Assembly (NCBI GenBank): GCA_025201805.1
Contig: MU619308.1
Location: forward strand, 62,001 to 126,000
Direction of reading: 5' to 3'
DNA: 64,000 bases
From: Parasitella parasitica
Lineage: Eukaryota; Mucoromycota; Mucoromycetes; Mucorales; Mucoraceae
This document shows positions 22,854 to 35,108 of the stretch, one piece after another; position 1 is the first letter of the stretch, and the number at the start of each line of letters is the position of its first letter. The notes under the pieces are model-generated. The model had not been told where the DNA came from. It did not search any database and saw only the letters and a list, made by a program, of their open reading frames with translations. The position numbers and the translations under genes are program-made.

Positions 22854-25800
22854 TTATCTTTTGGATGTGTTACTAGCATTTGCAGTAGTATTGGAAGTGG
22901 TGGCCGAGATGTCAGCCTTGACCATTTTAAGTACTATTTGGTTGCCATCTTCATCGGTTTGAATGAATTTGTCTCCATCAACATAGCCAGAAGACGAATT
23001 GGATGACCTGTTTGTTAAACTACTGCTGACGCCACTGCCCCTTCTAATAATCGGTGTACCGACAATCGGCCCCATAGGCGATCCACTTCTGGTCGTTACT
23101 GAAAAAGACGGCGCATCGTCCACGGCATCTTTGAATGTGTTTACTGTGACGTATTGTGTCTCTCCAGTCTCTGACTTGGTCGCTAATCCATCGCTATGAC
23201 CGTGATCTATAGGGACGAAAAAATTAGCATCAACATCATCATATCTGCTTCATACCGTTTCATACCTTTCATAAACCTGGAAGAACGTAGCACACAAGCA
23301 CAAAACAGGGAAGGATATGATATCATTTTTAGTAGTGTCATACGTGATTGTTCAAACAACACTTCTTACCTTGATAGTTCCTCCCAGCCACCACCTACGC
23401 GAACCATAACCATTTTACTGGGCAAAATACGACAATACACCAATCTAGGATGTTCATCACCAAACCAGTATTTACCAGCTTCACCAGGAACCATTTTGAC
23501 CTTCATTTTATAGGGGCTATCATTCACAATCAAGCCCAATTGTACATCAAGTTCATTCTTTGGATCCGAAACGTAGTTTTTGCTGGAATTAGAGGGCGAC
23601 GAAGGCGTTTTGGATGATCTTCGAGTGGCTGTATGACTAGGCGATGTCATCTTCATTTCTGTAGAGAGCGTAGATGACCTAAAGCTACCCACAGGCCGTG
23701 GTGCCGATGCTGGCGAGTGAGGCCCGTTCTTTGATCTACGCGACCTCCGCTCTTTGGGCGTCGATTTAGCCATAGCCAACTTGGTGAAGAACTCATGGTT
23801 CAATTCCTTGATGCAAGTTTGCAGCTCCTTCTCGCGAGATGATACAGATGCTTGCATGTCGGCCCAGTCCTTCTTGGTCTTTTTCAGCCGCTTTGCTACT
23901 CGTTCGTTGTCATCCAGGAACTGCTTTTGCGATTCTGATTTCACTTTGACTAGCAAATCTAAAATACGGGGCTCGCTTTTCTTGTATGTGGATACTAACC
24001 GCTTAAGCAACGCCTGCAAGTCAGACTTGTTGAACTTGGATCCTACAACGCTCGCATGCTGTGCCGATGTTTCTTCCACCACTTTGGATAAATAAGCAAT
24101 CTCTGCGTCAATCTGATCGGTGATACCAAAGAATTCAGTGATGCTTCCCTCAGTATGTGCTTGCTTTCTGCGGTGCTTGACTAATTGACGCAGATCTTCA
24201 ATAGATTTTGAGAGCTTTTCTCGCTGGTTCTTTAGCGACAGTGTTCCTGATGTAGGCGACGAGCCAGTGACAACCTCACTGCGGCTTATACTCTTCATCA
24301 AATTTTCAATATCGCAGGAGCTCTTTTTCAGGGTAACATCTATTTCCTCCTGAATCTCGTCCAGCTCCTGTTCTTCTACAGATACATTTTTGCCAGATAG
24401 CTGAAGTGCCTCAACCCTATCCTTCAAATCTTCAACATACTTTAATGATTCTGCAAGTTTGGATGATACAGTTTGGCGTTTATGCAGAATGTCAAGTCTG
24501 TCTCTCGTGTCATCGGCGGAAGATTTGATTTCGGCCCACTTTCTGTTCATGTCATCTCTACGTCTGTCTACAGCTTTGGTGATTGCGCCTGTTCGAGTGG
24601 CGCTTATTCGTCTGTTGAGGTTCTTTTCTAAATCGCTGCATTTTTGGAGGAATTCTTGGATAGATGCTTCAATGGATTCGTAGCGCTGCATAAAGTCTCG
24701 CAGCTCGGGCAGATCTCGAGTCCTTGCTGCTCTGGTGGATGCCTTATTGCCATTATAAGATCGAGACCCCGTAGCTTTGAGTTCTGTAACGGATCTGCTA
24801 ATTTCCCTCTCGAATTTCATCAAACGGCTCAATAACTTGAGAGATGTAACATAGTCATTTTCAGTCTTGAGAGCAGCTTTGAGCTCTTGGAGCAGCTTTT
24901 CCAGTCCTGACTTGTATTCCTCCACCTGAGAAACAGGATGTTCATATGTCTTGACAAGCTTGGTGGCCTGATCTGACACAATGCCGTCATACTTGATCTT
25001 GCATTCGCTGCCAATGTCTTGGATATGTGACAACGCTGCGCTGTACGCAGTGATAATATTGTTGATAGAGTCGATTTTTTTTAGCTGGTGTTCAGGATTA
25101 GTATTTGCCTGCTGACGAATATAAGATATTTGGTCTTCGCAAGTCTTTGACACTTTGGCGACCTCATTTTTGAACATTTCAAACAATGTGAGCCTTTCTT
25201 TATCCAGTCTTCTCTGGTCCAATACTTTTTGGATTTCATTTTTCAATGCTCGTATCTCCTGGCTGCGCTTCATGAATCCAGTTTTGTTGGCTTCATCTTC
25301 AGACAGATCAGTAGAGTTTTTCACTGTGCTTTCTAGCTCTTCTTGGCTCATCGACAGAGCAGCCAATCTCTTTTCATACTTTAGAAGCTTGGTCTTGGTC
25401 GTAGAAGATGGCTGATTCACAACCAAAATCTTGTCCATATCGTCTTTTAATTTCTTGAGCGAGGACTCAAGCTTGTCCAGCTCATCACATCCCTCAATCC
25501 ACTTGGAAGTTCTTGTCACAAAAGCCGCCAGGCCCGAGTTTTTGCCTTGCAGCGTTTTCCAAGCGAAATCCACGTTTTGCTGCACTTGCTTAGATTCAGG
25601 GGTAACAACACCCTGCACTCTCATGCCAGTATAATACGAGCATGAGTCGTCATAGAAGCCTTGACATTCCAGCACTGCCTCCTTGATCTGCTTGTGAGCA
25701 TTTTTTAGTTCTTTAAAGTGGTCCAGGCGTTCCCCTGCTGTTTGTTTATCCGTGGTCGTACTAAATTTACCATACTGTACTTGTGATATTAGAGATATGA

Positions 25801-28800
25801 CCCTTTCTGCAGAGCTGTGGAACAGTTCTGAATTCTCGGCATGCGTGTTCCGAAGACGGCTTGCATTGATCATGTCGTATAGACTCGTCAGCGATGCCCG
25901 AATATTAAGCACAGTGTCTCCAGCTATGTCCAATTTGGCCATCAGGGACTCAATCATGTCTGCAGTTATCGTGTGTTTGTACTCTGCGATTTCCAAATGA
26001 AGACGATCATATTTTTTGGACTCGAGGAAATCAATACGCTTTTGCCACCCGCTAATCTGTTGGTCTGTTACATTGGCCGCCTCAGTAGCATTGATGTCGC
26101 TTTCGAGCGATTCAAAGGATGTCATCAGATGAGCAATGCGGTTGCTTAATTCGGCTGGTAAAAGTGCGATGGATAATGCATTGGATACCTCTTTGGTCTC
26201 TGATAGTAGGTCATTCCACTGATGGCTGATAGCTTCAAAGCTTTCGCACACCTGATCGTATTCTTGCAGCTTATCTTGCTTCTCTTCGTCGCTGAGCAGA
26301 CCTTGCTCGTCAAACAGTTGAATGTACTTTTCTCGATAATTGCAGAGCAGAGTGAAGTTGTTGTCTTGGGCCTTCATGGCTGTTTGAATGCTCTCAGCTT
26401 CGCTTACTGCGTCCCTTAAATGGTTGATGTCCATCGACAAGTTTTCGTCGTCTAGAATATGCACACTCTTTTCAAGAACATCTCTTCTTGACGAAATCCA
26501 AGTGTTACAGACATTGATTTGCCGTTTGAATGTCTCCAAAATATACTGAAGCCGAGTAAATACTTCTTGAGATTTGAGTAACGAGGACAAGCTTTGGACC
26601 AATTCATCCAGCCTTGAGATCTTTGTAGAAATCACATCTTGAACCACCGAATTCATGGTTTTGTCTTTTACTTTTGTAGGCATTGAAATGTCTTCTTCGT
26701 TGGATCTCTTGGGAACGAGGATATCATTGCTCGCAAAAGCCTTGACTTTGTCGACTCGCGCGGTGAATTCCTCGAGCCTCTTGGTTAATTCAGAGGAAGA
26801 TGCGGCTAATTGAGGCACATGCTCGCCCGCTGATGATGTCAAGAATAGCTCTCTGATGGCTTCCGCATCCTTCTCCAAATCTATCGATTGCTGCAGGAAT
26901 CGATCAATCTGCTTCTTTTGCGTGATGAGCTCTTGGGCATAAGAAATGTCAGCATCAACGTAGACTTCGGCTTGGTTCAGCAATTCGATTCGCTTGGCAT
27001 GCAATTCAGACATGAAGCCAGGCTTCAATGCATCAGAAATACTTTGCAGCGATTGATATTGTTGCTTGATATCGGATAGAATAGAAGACCGATAGTCGTC
27101 AAAAGATGATTTTTTCACCTTCCACTCGGATTCAATGCTGTCTTGTTGTGATAAATCTGGATTCCATCGACCTTTCTCTTCGACAAAAGACGCAAGGTCC
27201 TTCCTCTGCTGGTCGAGCTGAATCATGGCCTGCTTGATGCTGATTTCAAGATCAATTCTCTGCTGAATATACTCCAACTCGTTGGATCTCCAAAGAAGCG
27301 CGTCTTGCAGCTTGGTATAAGATCTGTTTAGCATGTCCATTTTCTCTTGGATGTGGATTGGTATGGATTTGGTCAGAGGCAGCTTGACAAACAGCGATGT
27401 CACTTGTTCGAACTCTGATTCCACTGGGTTCAAGACATCTAGCTTGTAGCGCTCGGCTTGTTGAGAAATATCAGATCGATGATCAACTAAATCTTGGATT
27501 GTTTCCTTGGATAACGTATCTTGTTGCGCTACACATTTATTCTTCTTCGAAACGTATTCCAAAAGCTGTTGGTTCAGAGAGTCCAGACGATCTAGGCTAT
27601 TGTCCATATTGGCTTCCCATTCCAGCCGCTTTTCACCCGTTTCCAGCATGAGTAATTGTGTAGTAAAAGACTGGCCGAGCAAAAGCATGCTGCGAGACAC
27701 ACACTCCCCCAGATTTCGACATGTCTCTGCTGTTCCCTCCACGGCAGATGAGGCATCACCACTCACTTGTTTTGCCAGCTCCTCAAGACACATCTGAAGG
27801 TCAGAAACTCGGGTGGATTCAAATTCGCTAAATTCTGATGCCAAGCGACTGTGTTCTGATTTGAACATGGTAATCATATCCAAGGACAGATTACTGGATA
27901 CAGCAGTAATGTCTATATGGTTTCTGTTCAACTTTCTGGTCAACTGGTCAATCCAATCCTGGATTCCGCTTGCTTCGGCTTGGTGTTTCAGCAGCTTAGA
28001 CTTGATGGAGTCTGCATACTTGTAAGAAGACAGAATGGCTGCTAGCGATTCATTTAGCTTCATCAGGGCATCCACGTTTTTGTTCACCAAAACTGTTATT
28101 TGAGTATTGTAGTCTTCAGTAGATACCAGCGTCTGTGGCTGTAATGAGGCAAACCAATCTCCTCCCTGTAATGGCTCAATGGATTTTCCTTGTTCAACCA
28201 GCTCCAGGATTTGGGTTTTGATACTAACGATTTGCTCTTGTAGCTGCTTTTGTTCTTCGGCAATGGTGTCATTGGCAGTGGTAGCGCTGGTGGTCGTCGA
28301 TGTGGACGTAGATGTTGCAGTGGTCAATTTGGTGGATGACGTTGTCTCCCTTAGAGAGTTTTGAATGGCTTCTTTTGCTGTCTCCCCTTGCGATTGAAGT
28401 TGCTGGGATCTAGCAACAAATTCAGCAATCACATCGTGTTGCTTCAGCACGTCAGAGACATAATTAGATAGCAGTTGCAAGTGGTAGTAGTCAGACTTGA
28501 TATCATTTTGCTTCTCAAGGATGAATTCAGGTGTTGCGTCTTGTTCGTTCACGTAAGCAGCATAAGTGTCCTGTAGCTGTTCGAACGCATCGTCAGAGGC
28601 AATAATCAGCAGATTGCTCTTTGATGTTTCAAGCTGGTCCAGGATTTGCGCGTGCAAATCTTGCTTATTCACTTGAATCTCTTGGGATAGTGCTTCCAAG
28701 TCACTTCTTCTCTTTTTTAGGCCCTCGGCATCGTACTGGGCAAAACGGTTGTCGAAATCCCAAAGCGTATGGGCTATTGCATCGATAGCACGATGCGCTT

Positions 28801-31800
28801 CCTCCCATTGAGCCTCCCAGACAATCCGCTTTCGTACAACATTGATTTCCTGCTTTCTAAGCTCCAATGCTTCCTTGAGATCCGAATGTCCCTGCTCAAG
28901 ATTTTCAATGCCATTCACCAGAGTTTGACGATCTATAGTCACTGAGTTGACACTGTCGATTTCAACTTCCAGCAGACGCACTGCATCGAGGACTCTGTTC
29001 ATCTCATGTTTTTCAAGATGTGCCAGCTTTAAAGCAACGCTGTCTTGCTCTTTTTCTAGTCGTTCAATTGTCTCTGTTTCTAGTTCGATGACATCCTCTT
29101 GGTCCAGTAGCATGGAAGAGTCAAACTTTTGGATAGCACGAAGCCTGTCCTCCAGCCAAGTGGTGATGCGGAACATGTCATCGTAAGCCAAACTAGCTCT
29201 CTGCTGAAGCGACAAGTTTTCACGGTGAGATGCAAGCAGCTCTTCGAGATCTTCTGTGATTTCAGCAAGATAAATGGCATGTTCGTTCATGCGGTTTCGA
29301 ATAGCTTGGTTTGCCTCTTCATTAGACCCGTCTTGGTCCTCTAGCATATCAGGCAGTTCTGGATAAGGAGCACGCTTCATCAGCACTGTGACCCAATTTG
29401 AAGAGTTGTCTTTGAATACTTGAACTCGCTCGTGGTAGTTGGCATCGCCTGTATGGTTAGCTGCAGTGGATGTGCTTGAGGACTGGGACATGGAACGCTT
29501 TAGCTTTTCTCCTTCCACCCGCAGCTTTTTAAACTGTGCTGCAATATCGCTCACAACTAAATACTGCTCCACGACTTTACGAGCAAAGGCACACTGCTTC
29601 ATCACCAGCTCAAACTGCCTTTCAAAAGCATCTTGTCTGTCTTCCAGATGCTGGGGTAATGGGCTTTGTAATTCTTCCATTTCCTGGTAGACATCCAGCA
29701 CTAGGGAGAAATCGCCCTTGTCAAATTCAGCAATACTGTTTTCCAGAGACACCAAGATCTGGATCACTTCCTCAGTCAGCTGCTTGAGTTGATGGTTTGA
29801 CAACTCTTCCTCGTCCGAGTGATCCCTAGTCCACCGTGCCTTCTCCAGTATAAAGTCTTGTATAGCTCTCTCTTTGGCTTGGCACCATTGTATGGCCTTG
29901 TCCATCAAAGTGTCCCATTCAATGCGCACTTTTAATGTATCGACCAGCTTGGAACGTGTCCGTAGCATGTGCATCATGCGATCCAAAATTGTCAGTGTAG
30001 TCAAGGTGATTTCAATGGTGGAAGCGTCTGCAGGGGTTAGGCTGCGGTCCGTTGTGCCTGTTAGTACACGAACATGCGAGCGTAATCGCGTCATGTCGTC
30101 CTGGTTGAAGCGTTCGATTTCGCGCCGCAGTTTGTCGTGATGGTCATAGAGTTGCTCTGTAGTTGCCGTGTCCCACTTACTAGCCATGAACTCTTTGCTG
30201 AGCGGGTCCACTTGGACCTCTTGATTGCGCTCCTCAATCACTCGAGTACGCTCCTCAATCCAGGCGCGAATGCGTTCGGCCTCTACAAACCAAACTCGCA
30301 CTTGATCCACCCATGCATTGACAGTTTCGTACTTGCTCTCGACGCCAGAAAAGAGCTCAGCCAGCCTTTTGTCGCCTTCAAAGAGATCGCAGTACTCTTC
30401 CTTGGTGTTGAAGATGGTCGACCGAACTGCGGATACCTTGCTTTCCAGCAGCTGAATGGCATCGTTCGTGGTTGCCTTTTCCTGACTATTGTTGTCGCCC
30501 ATCATTGATTCTATCGTCTCCAACTCGCTTTCCATAGATTGCACTGTGCTGATAACCACCAGACCTCGCTCAAAATTTTTGAGGGACTGGCGCTCTCTTT
30601 CCACATCAATGACCAAGGCATCGTACATCCCAAAGATCTGCGTAGATCTGGCAGATATCGTTTGCATGACGGAGCGTGGCAGTTGCCGTGTTGCCACCTT
30701 GAAATTTTTCCACACGGTGTTCTGGTACACACTGAACTTTTCACAGAACGCATGCAAGCTTGCCTTGTAGGCATCCGCATCGACTTGCGACCCCTCCAGA
30801 GGATGCAGCGAGGTGTGGTCGTCAGTAGGAGACACTTGGCCAAGCAGCTGCTTGTATTCAGCCAGCTCCTTCTCCAACACATTGGCGCGTGCCTGATACT
30901 CTTCAGCACCTTCTTCGGTATCAATCAGTGCACTTTCCACTGTCAACAGATCGTCCTTGGTGGTGTTCAAAAGGTCGTTGAATTGGTCCCACTCCTTCAG
31001 TAAGATGTCGTACAGCTTGGATACTTGAGTTCGTTGCAAGTCAGTTAATCTGATGAGCGTGTCGTCTGCAGTTTCAGGTGGTGATGTCAAAATGTCCTTT
31101 GCCTTCTCCGCCGTCTCCAGATGCTCTACCTCGCTGTCAGCTTGCTCCTCAATGATCTCCAATGCATCGATGTATTCGGATACAGCCAGGGAGCTTACGA
31201 ATTCCTCTGGTATTTCGTCAATCGTGCGTGTGTTTAGTTTGATGAATGAAAGGACGGTTTCGTGGATAGTCAGCAGTTGATCGAGGATCGGATGCACACC
31301 GTGGGGTAGATGGCCAGTCAGCTGCATCAGCAGTTTGCTGTTCAAGTCTGCTTTGATGCGGGCCGTGTCTTCTTTTCCCAAGGTGGACTTTCGCTGTGCC
31401 ATCTTCTTTTTTCGGCGCGCAGAGGGCATTGGGATTGGGACAGGCGGCTCTAGGTGCTGTGGCGAGGCTGATGGCAGGGATGAATTAGCGGGTATAGGGG
31501 ATTCGGTTTCAGGGATGGTTTCGAGCTCTTCCGGCTCCTGCTCCTGGTCTTCTGCAGCGAGTGAACCCCCAGCGGCCATGACAATCGCAGCTTTTCGTTT
31601 TACGGCGCGTTCTCGTTTTAAATTTATCGGCTCGTCTCTCTGGAACTTTGACATGACCTTGTAATATTCACTGACATACATGATCACACTGGGCTCATGC
31701 GGATATTCAACGTCTACCAAGTCTTCAGGCTCTAAGTAAGCCTGAATACCCATTTCATTGGTACCAAGATCAAACGCTAATCTCAGCAGCTGGTGCCATG

Positions 31801-32832
31801 TGTGCTTCTCTGCCAGATCCGCCGAGAGATGAGTATTGAACAAATCGGGTATATAAGCAGGGTTGTGCCGATGTATAAGTAAACAAAACGCAACTCCTGT
31901 TCTCCAGGACCTTGAAAAATCCTGGATGGCTGGTATGAGATTTGCAGCAATGTAATCCTCAAGCTGGATGCGAACCCAGTATAAAAGTGCCACTTTAGCC
32001 TCAGCGGTGGATGATGTGTGTTGTAGCTTGTCTGCTATGGAGTTTTGGCTATTGAATTTGCGAGACGACGATAGTGGCAGTGGCGTATTAAGGGCTGCTG
32101 CTGCCGCTGCTACTGCTGCTGCTGCTGCTGCTTGCTTGTTGACTTCCACGTTAAAATCTGACTTGGCTCCGTTTTCTCTCTCTGACAAATTCTATTTTTG
32201 CAAAAACAAAAACAAAGTGTTAGATCCATAGCACATCCCTGTGGTGCACAGCTAAACCAACTCACACATAAAGACTGCATGTAATCATCGCCATGCTCAG
32301 TGACAATCAGCTGGATTTGGTACTTTAGCATGATGAAGAAGATCAATGCCAACGTTTTTTTAGCGTCCCCGTTGACGATAGCCTCGTTTCCAATATCGGG
32401 CATAGTGTCTGATCCAACCTGCTTTTCTAAAAAGCCAAGCGCCTGAGCAACATTAGCAAGTTGATGAATGCGCATGTTCATACGCTCTGGCTTCGGCGCT
32501 GGTTCGCTGGATACGATTGATAGAAGCTTCAGCAGCTTTTTGCCATCTCGCAGATCGGTTTTGATATTATCAATAGATTCGTCCACCTGCTTGAGCTGTG
32601 CATTCACCCACTTTGTCAGGGTACGGATTTGTATGTCTTGGTAGTCTGATCCAATGTTGCGCACAATGTCGTCGCCAACAAAGTCGTATCCGATGGTGTT
32701 TTGGCGGGAGCGAGAAACTGGTTTTTTGCTGTTCTGGAAAAGAGAGCGATTGGACCCTGACTTTACCATGCTTGATCCAAAGAGTCGACTGGACGTCGAC
32801 GGTGAAGTCGCGTTCGATGAGGAATTGCTCAT
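22854..32832 (-). CDS. Spectraplakin-like giant protein: tandem CH, helical rod, GAS2 domain
   Basis: Predicted actin-microtubule cross-linker of 3250 residues. Four exons: 32266-32832, 23370-32191 (8.8 kb), 23266-23276 (11 nt) and 22854-23206. CH1 spans residues about 64-175 (IQIRTLTKWVNAQLKQ, DLRDGKKLLKLLSIV). CH2 spans about 255-360 (ALLYWVRIQLEDY, WRTGVAFCLLIHRHNPAYIP). A polyAla run separates them. About 2,500 residues of charged, heptad-rich helix with spectrin-like character follow (many W...L...LE patterns). A Ser/Arg-rich basic linker precedes a GAS2/GAR domain near residues 3065-3135 (VNDSPYKMKVKMVPGEAGKY, WFGDEHPRLVYCRILPSKM, VMVRVGGGWEELSRFMKDH). A short tail follows. CH-CH actin binding plus GAS2 microtubule binding is the metazoan spectraplakin plan; no plakin domain was recognised here. 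Splicing and frame are consistent throughout. Confidence 0.9.
23266..23276 (-). other. 11-nt micro-exon of the CH/GAS2 gene
   Basis: Exon 2 ends in phase 2 (AG before GTAAGA) and the last exon needs phase 1, so direct joining hits a stop within four codons. The 11-base segment at 23266-23276 has CCAG before it and GTATGA after it. Its inclusion restores the frame and gives EELSRFMKDH, matching the expected end of a GAS2 domain (GGGW...FL..HDP). Confidence 0.8.
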
Positions 32833-32894
32833 ATTCCAACTGTTGTTGTGCAGAGAAGGAAAATAAAAGAGGAGATGTTGTTATGATAGACGTA

Positions 32895-32904
32895 NNNNNN
32901 NNNN

Positions 32905-32954
<50 letters not shown>
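32895..32954. other. Assembly gap (10 N) followed by a 50-A homopolymer
   Basis: Ten N at 32895-32904 are followed directly by A at every base to 32954 and then GGGG. The gap lies about 60 bases upstream of the CH/GAS2 start codon, in its leader or promoter, so the true length here is unknown. GA-rich sequence follows (32980-33005). Polymerase slippage in sequencing is a likely reason for the gap. Confidence 0.97.
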
Positions 32955-32957
<3 letters not shown>

Positions 32958-33084
32958 GTAGAACTCTCAAGAGAAAACAGAGAGAGAGAGCGAGAGGCTG
33001 GGAGAGGGGCTGCATCCAACAATTTAAGCGGATGATACAAAACCCTTTGTGTAATGTTTATTTCGAAATTACATTTGTAAAAGA

Positions 33085-34585
33085 CTATTGCTGTTGCTGA
33101 AGTTTTTCAAGCTTAATTTTAGCCTCTTGCTCAGTATTTGGCAGGTAGTAGAGGTGGGGGAGTGATTTCGTCTTTCTGAACAAGTCATCCAAAGAAATCT
33201 CCCTTGGCTTTGTGTTTGCCGGTGGTAATTTCGCTGCTGGTGGATTGATCGGCTCTACAGCTTGAGCTAGCTGCTTTGTAATTTGACCGATACCAATGGA
33301 ACGAAATCGTCTTGAGCCATCGTCGTTACTAGACGAACCAGCGGAGCTCAGCGCCTCGCCGGCTTTAACCTTGCTAATCATGTCTTCCCAGTCAACTTTA
33401 ATACGCTTTTCTGCTGCATTCTGCTCGTACTCAATCAGCTTATCGGCCTGGTCGGATGTTAATTCTCCAACTCTGAGTACCCGACCAGTATCTGCAGGAA
33501 ATTTAATGCCATCGACTTTTGTAAAAGCGTCTTTTGACTGTAATCTAGTTTCGTACTGTTCGCCCTCTTTTGTTAGTTATTTCTTCCTTCCCAAGTATGA
33601 ATCCTGACTTACAGTGACATAGCAATGCGTTTTTATAGAATCCATCCAGAATCGCTTTACTGTGCCGTATTTTCCAAAGAGTTCCTGAACATGCTTGATA
33701 ATTAAAGGGCGAATAAAGCCTTTAACGTATATCGCCGTCAGGTCTCCTGAGTCGTGTTTATTTCCGTCTGTCTTGAGTCGTTTGTCTATAGAGTATCATT
33801 AAATATTCTGTACGCAGCATTGCTTTTCTCGTCGTTTTTCTTTTACCATCATCTTCTTTTGAATCAGATTCGAGTCTCTTTCTTTTAAGTCCCGAGTCAA
33901 CTTCAGTATCCATCATATCTTGGGTTTGCTTTTCAATCAATTGCTCTTGAGGTTTTTGAACCACTTGCTCTTGAGGTTTCTCACTTACTTGCTCCTGAGG
34001 TTTCTCAATCAACTGCTCTTGAGGCTTTTCAATCAGGCTTTCTTGGTGTTTCTCGACTTGTTGCGCTTGAGGTTTCGCAATTACTCCTTCTTGAGGTTTT
34101 TCGAGAGCTTGCTCTTTGTTCACTTTAGTTGAAGATTGGTCGATATCTGTTACTATCGGTACCTGGACCACCTCCTCCGCAGATCTCTCAATTAGTTGCT
34201 CTTCAGGTTTCTTAATTATTTGGTCTGCAGGCTTCTTGATTGGTGGTTCTACAGACTTTGCAACTGTTTCCAAAGGCTTCTCGATCAATTGTTCGGTGGA
34301 TTGTTCAATGACTGCACTACTTTCTGAAGTAATTTCAACGGTATCGTTTGTTTGAATGGCATTAGTAGAGTCTTTTTTGACAATTTTTTCTTGTTCAACC
34401 GAAGCTTGTTTCTCTGCAGGCTCATCGATCAATTGTTCGTTGCCATCGCTACTGTTCTCTCTTCCGAGCGCCTCTGTCAAACGAGCAACAAGTTCATCTT
34501 TTTTACCTTTGGTTGGTAACCCTCTTTTGCTTAGTTCAGCTCGAAGTTCAGTAACTTTTAAACTGGATGGTTTGAAATCAGACAT
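33085..34585 (-). CDS. Acinus-like protein: SAP domain, RRM, RSB motif (ASAP/PSAP complex)
   Basis: Predicted nuclear splicing and exon-junction-complex factor of 463 residues. Three exons: 33847-34585, 33613-33785 and 33085-33564. Residues 8-42 form a SAP domain (LKVTELRAELSKRGLPTKGK, KDELVARLTEAL). A low-complexity region rich in EKPQEQ-type octapeptides follows. Exons 2-3 hold the RRM typical of Acinus (AIYVKGFIRPLIIKHVQELF, GKYGTVKRFWMDS, THCYV). The C terminus carries the RNPS1-SAP18-binding motif (ISLDDLFRKTKSLPHLYYLP), closely resembling LDDLFRKTKAxPxIYWLP of animal Acinus. That motif makes the identification firm. It suggests the organism retains an ASAP complex (Acinus, RNPS1, SAP18), which budding yeast lacks. 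The 3' end runs into a polyQ tail (KLEKLQQQQ). Confidence 0.9.
33930..34110. repeat. Imperfect 24-bp repeat encoding LIEKPQEQ-type octapeptides
   Basis: About seven diverged units in the minus-strand Acinus-like gene encode variants of (L/V)xEKPQEQ. The unit length keeps the frame. The repeat lies in the linker between SAP and RRM, which is expected to be disordered. Confidence 0.85.
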
Positions 34586-35066
34586 ATTGCTAACTCTTGT
34601 TTGTATGAATAAAACGCGTCTACTGCAGTGTCTACTTTCTGATGCGCTTTTATTCTCATGTGAGACATGGAATGTCAGTCAACTTTAACAGGTCACGATC
34701 AGTCAGTTGCCATGAGGTCTTGATGGATGAAGGCTTGCTCTGTAAGATCATCTAAAGCATTTAATGTACATAAAGTATTTACAGTCCTTGGTATCAATGG
34801 ATACATGAGACATAATTCTTTAAGCTCTTTACAAGGACTCGCCTGCTTAACGCTTAAAACAGTAGCAATGAGCTATCTAGCTGCCAAACTGACCCCAGTT
34901 AATATCAAACGATCGCACTGCTGTGGTTATATTACATAGAACATTCAAAAGTTTTTTATTTATTATTATTTAAAGACAAAACTATATTTCTGTTAGTTCT
35001 CATAGCTGAAATGCCATGATTAGCAGGACCACCCACGAGCAGGGCGAAATACATATGGTCCCAATC

Positions 35067-35108
35067 CCCAGATCTCAACCCCCAGACCTCAACCCCCAGA
35101 CCCTAAAT
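35067..35108. repeat. 14-bp tandem repeat, three imperfect copies
   Basis: Three consecutive units of CCCAGATCTCAACC type, the last decaying into CCCAGACCCTAAAT. C-rich on the plus strand. No function evident. Confidence 0.85.

Noticed and set aside
23207-23369. Ending the giant CH/GAS2 protein at the in-frame stop after GGGWEELSR
   Set aside because: That stop lies within a GTAAGA donor and would cut the GAS2 domain; the micro-exon model completes it.
32570-33040. Minus ORF crossing the N gap with a long Phe run (and its plus-strand Lys counterpart)
   Set aside because: The translation passes through unknown bases and a homopolymer; the part to the left is an alternative frame of the CH1 exon.
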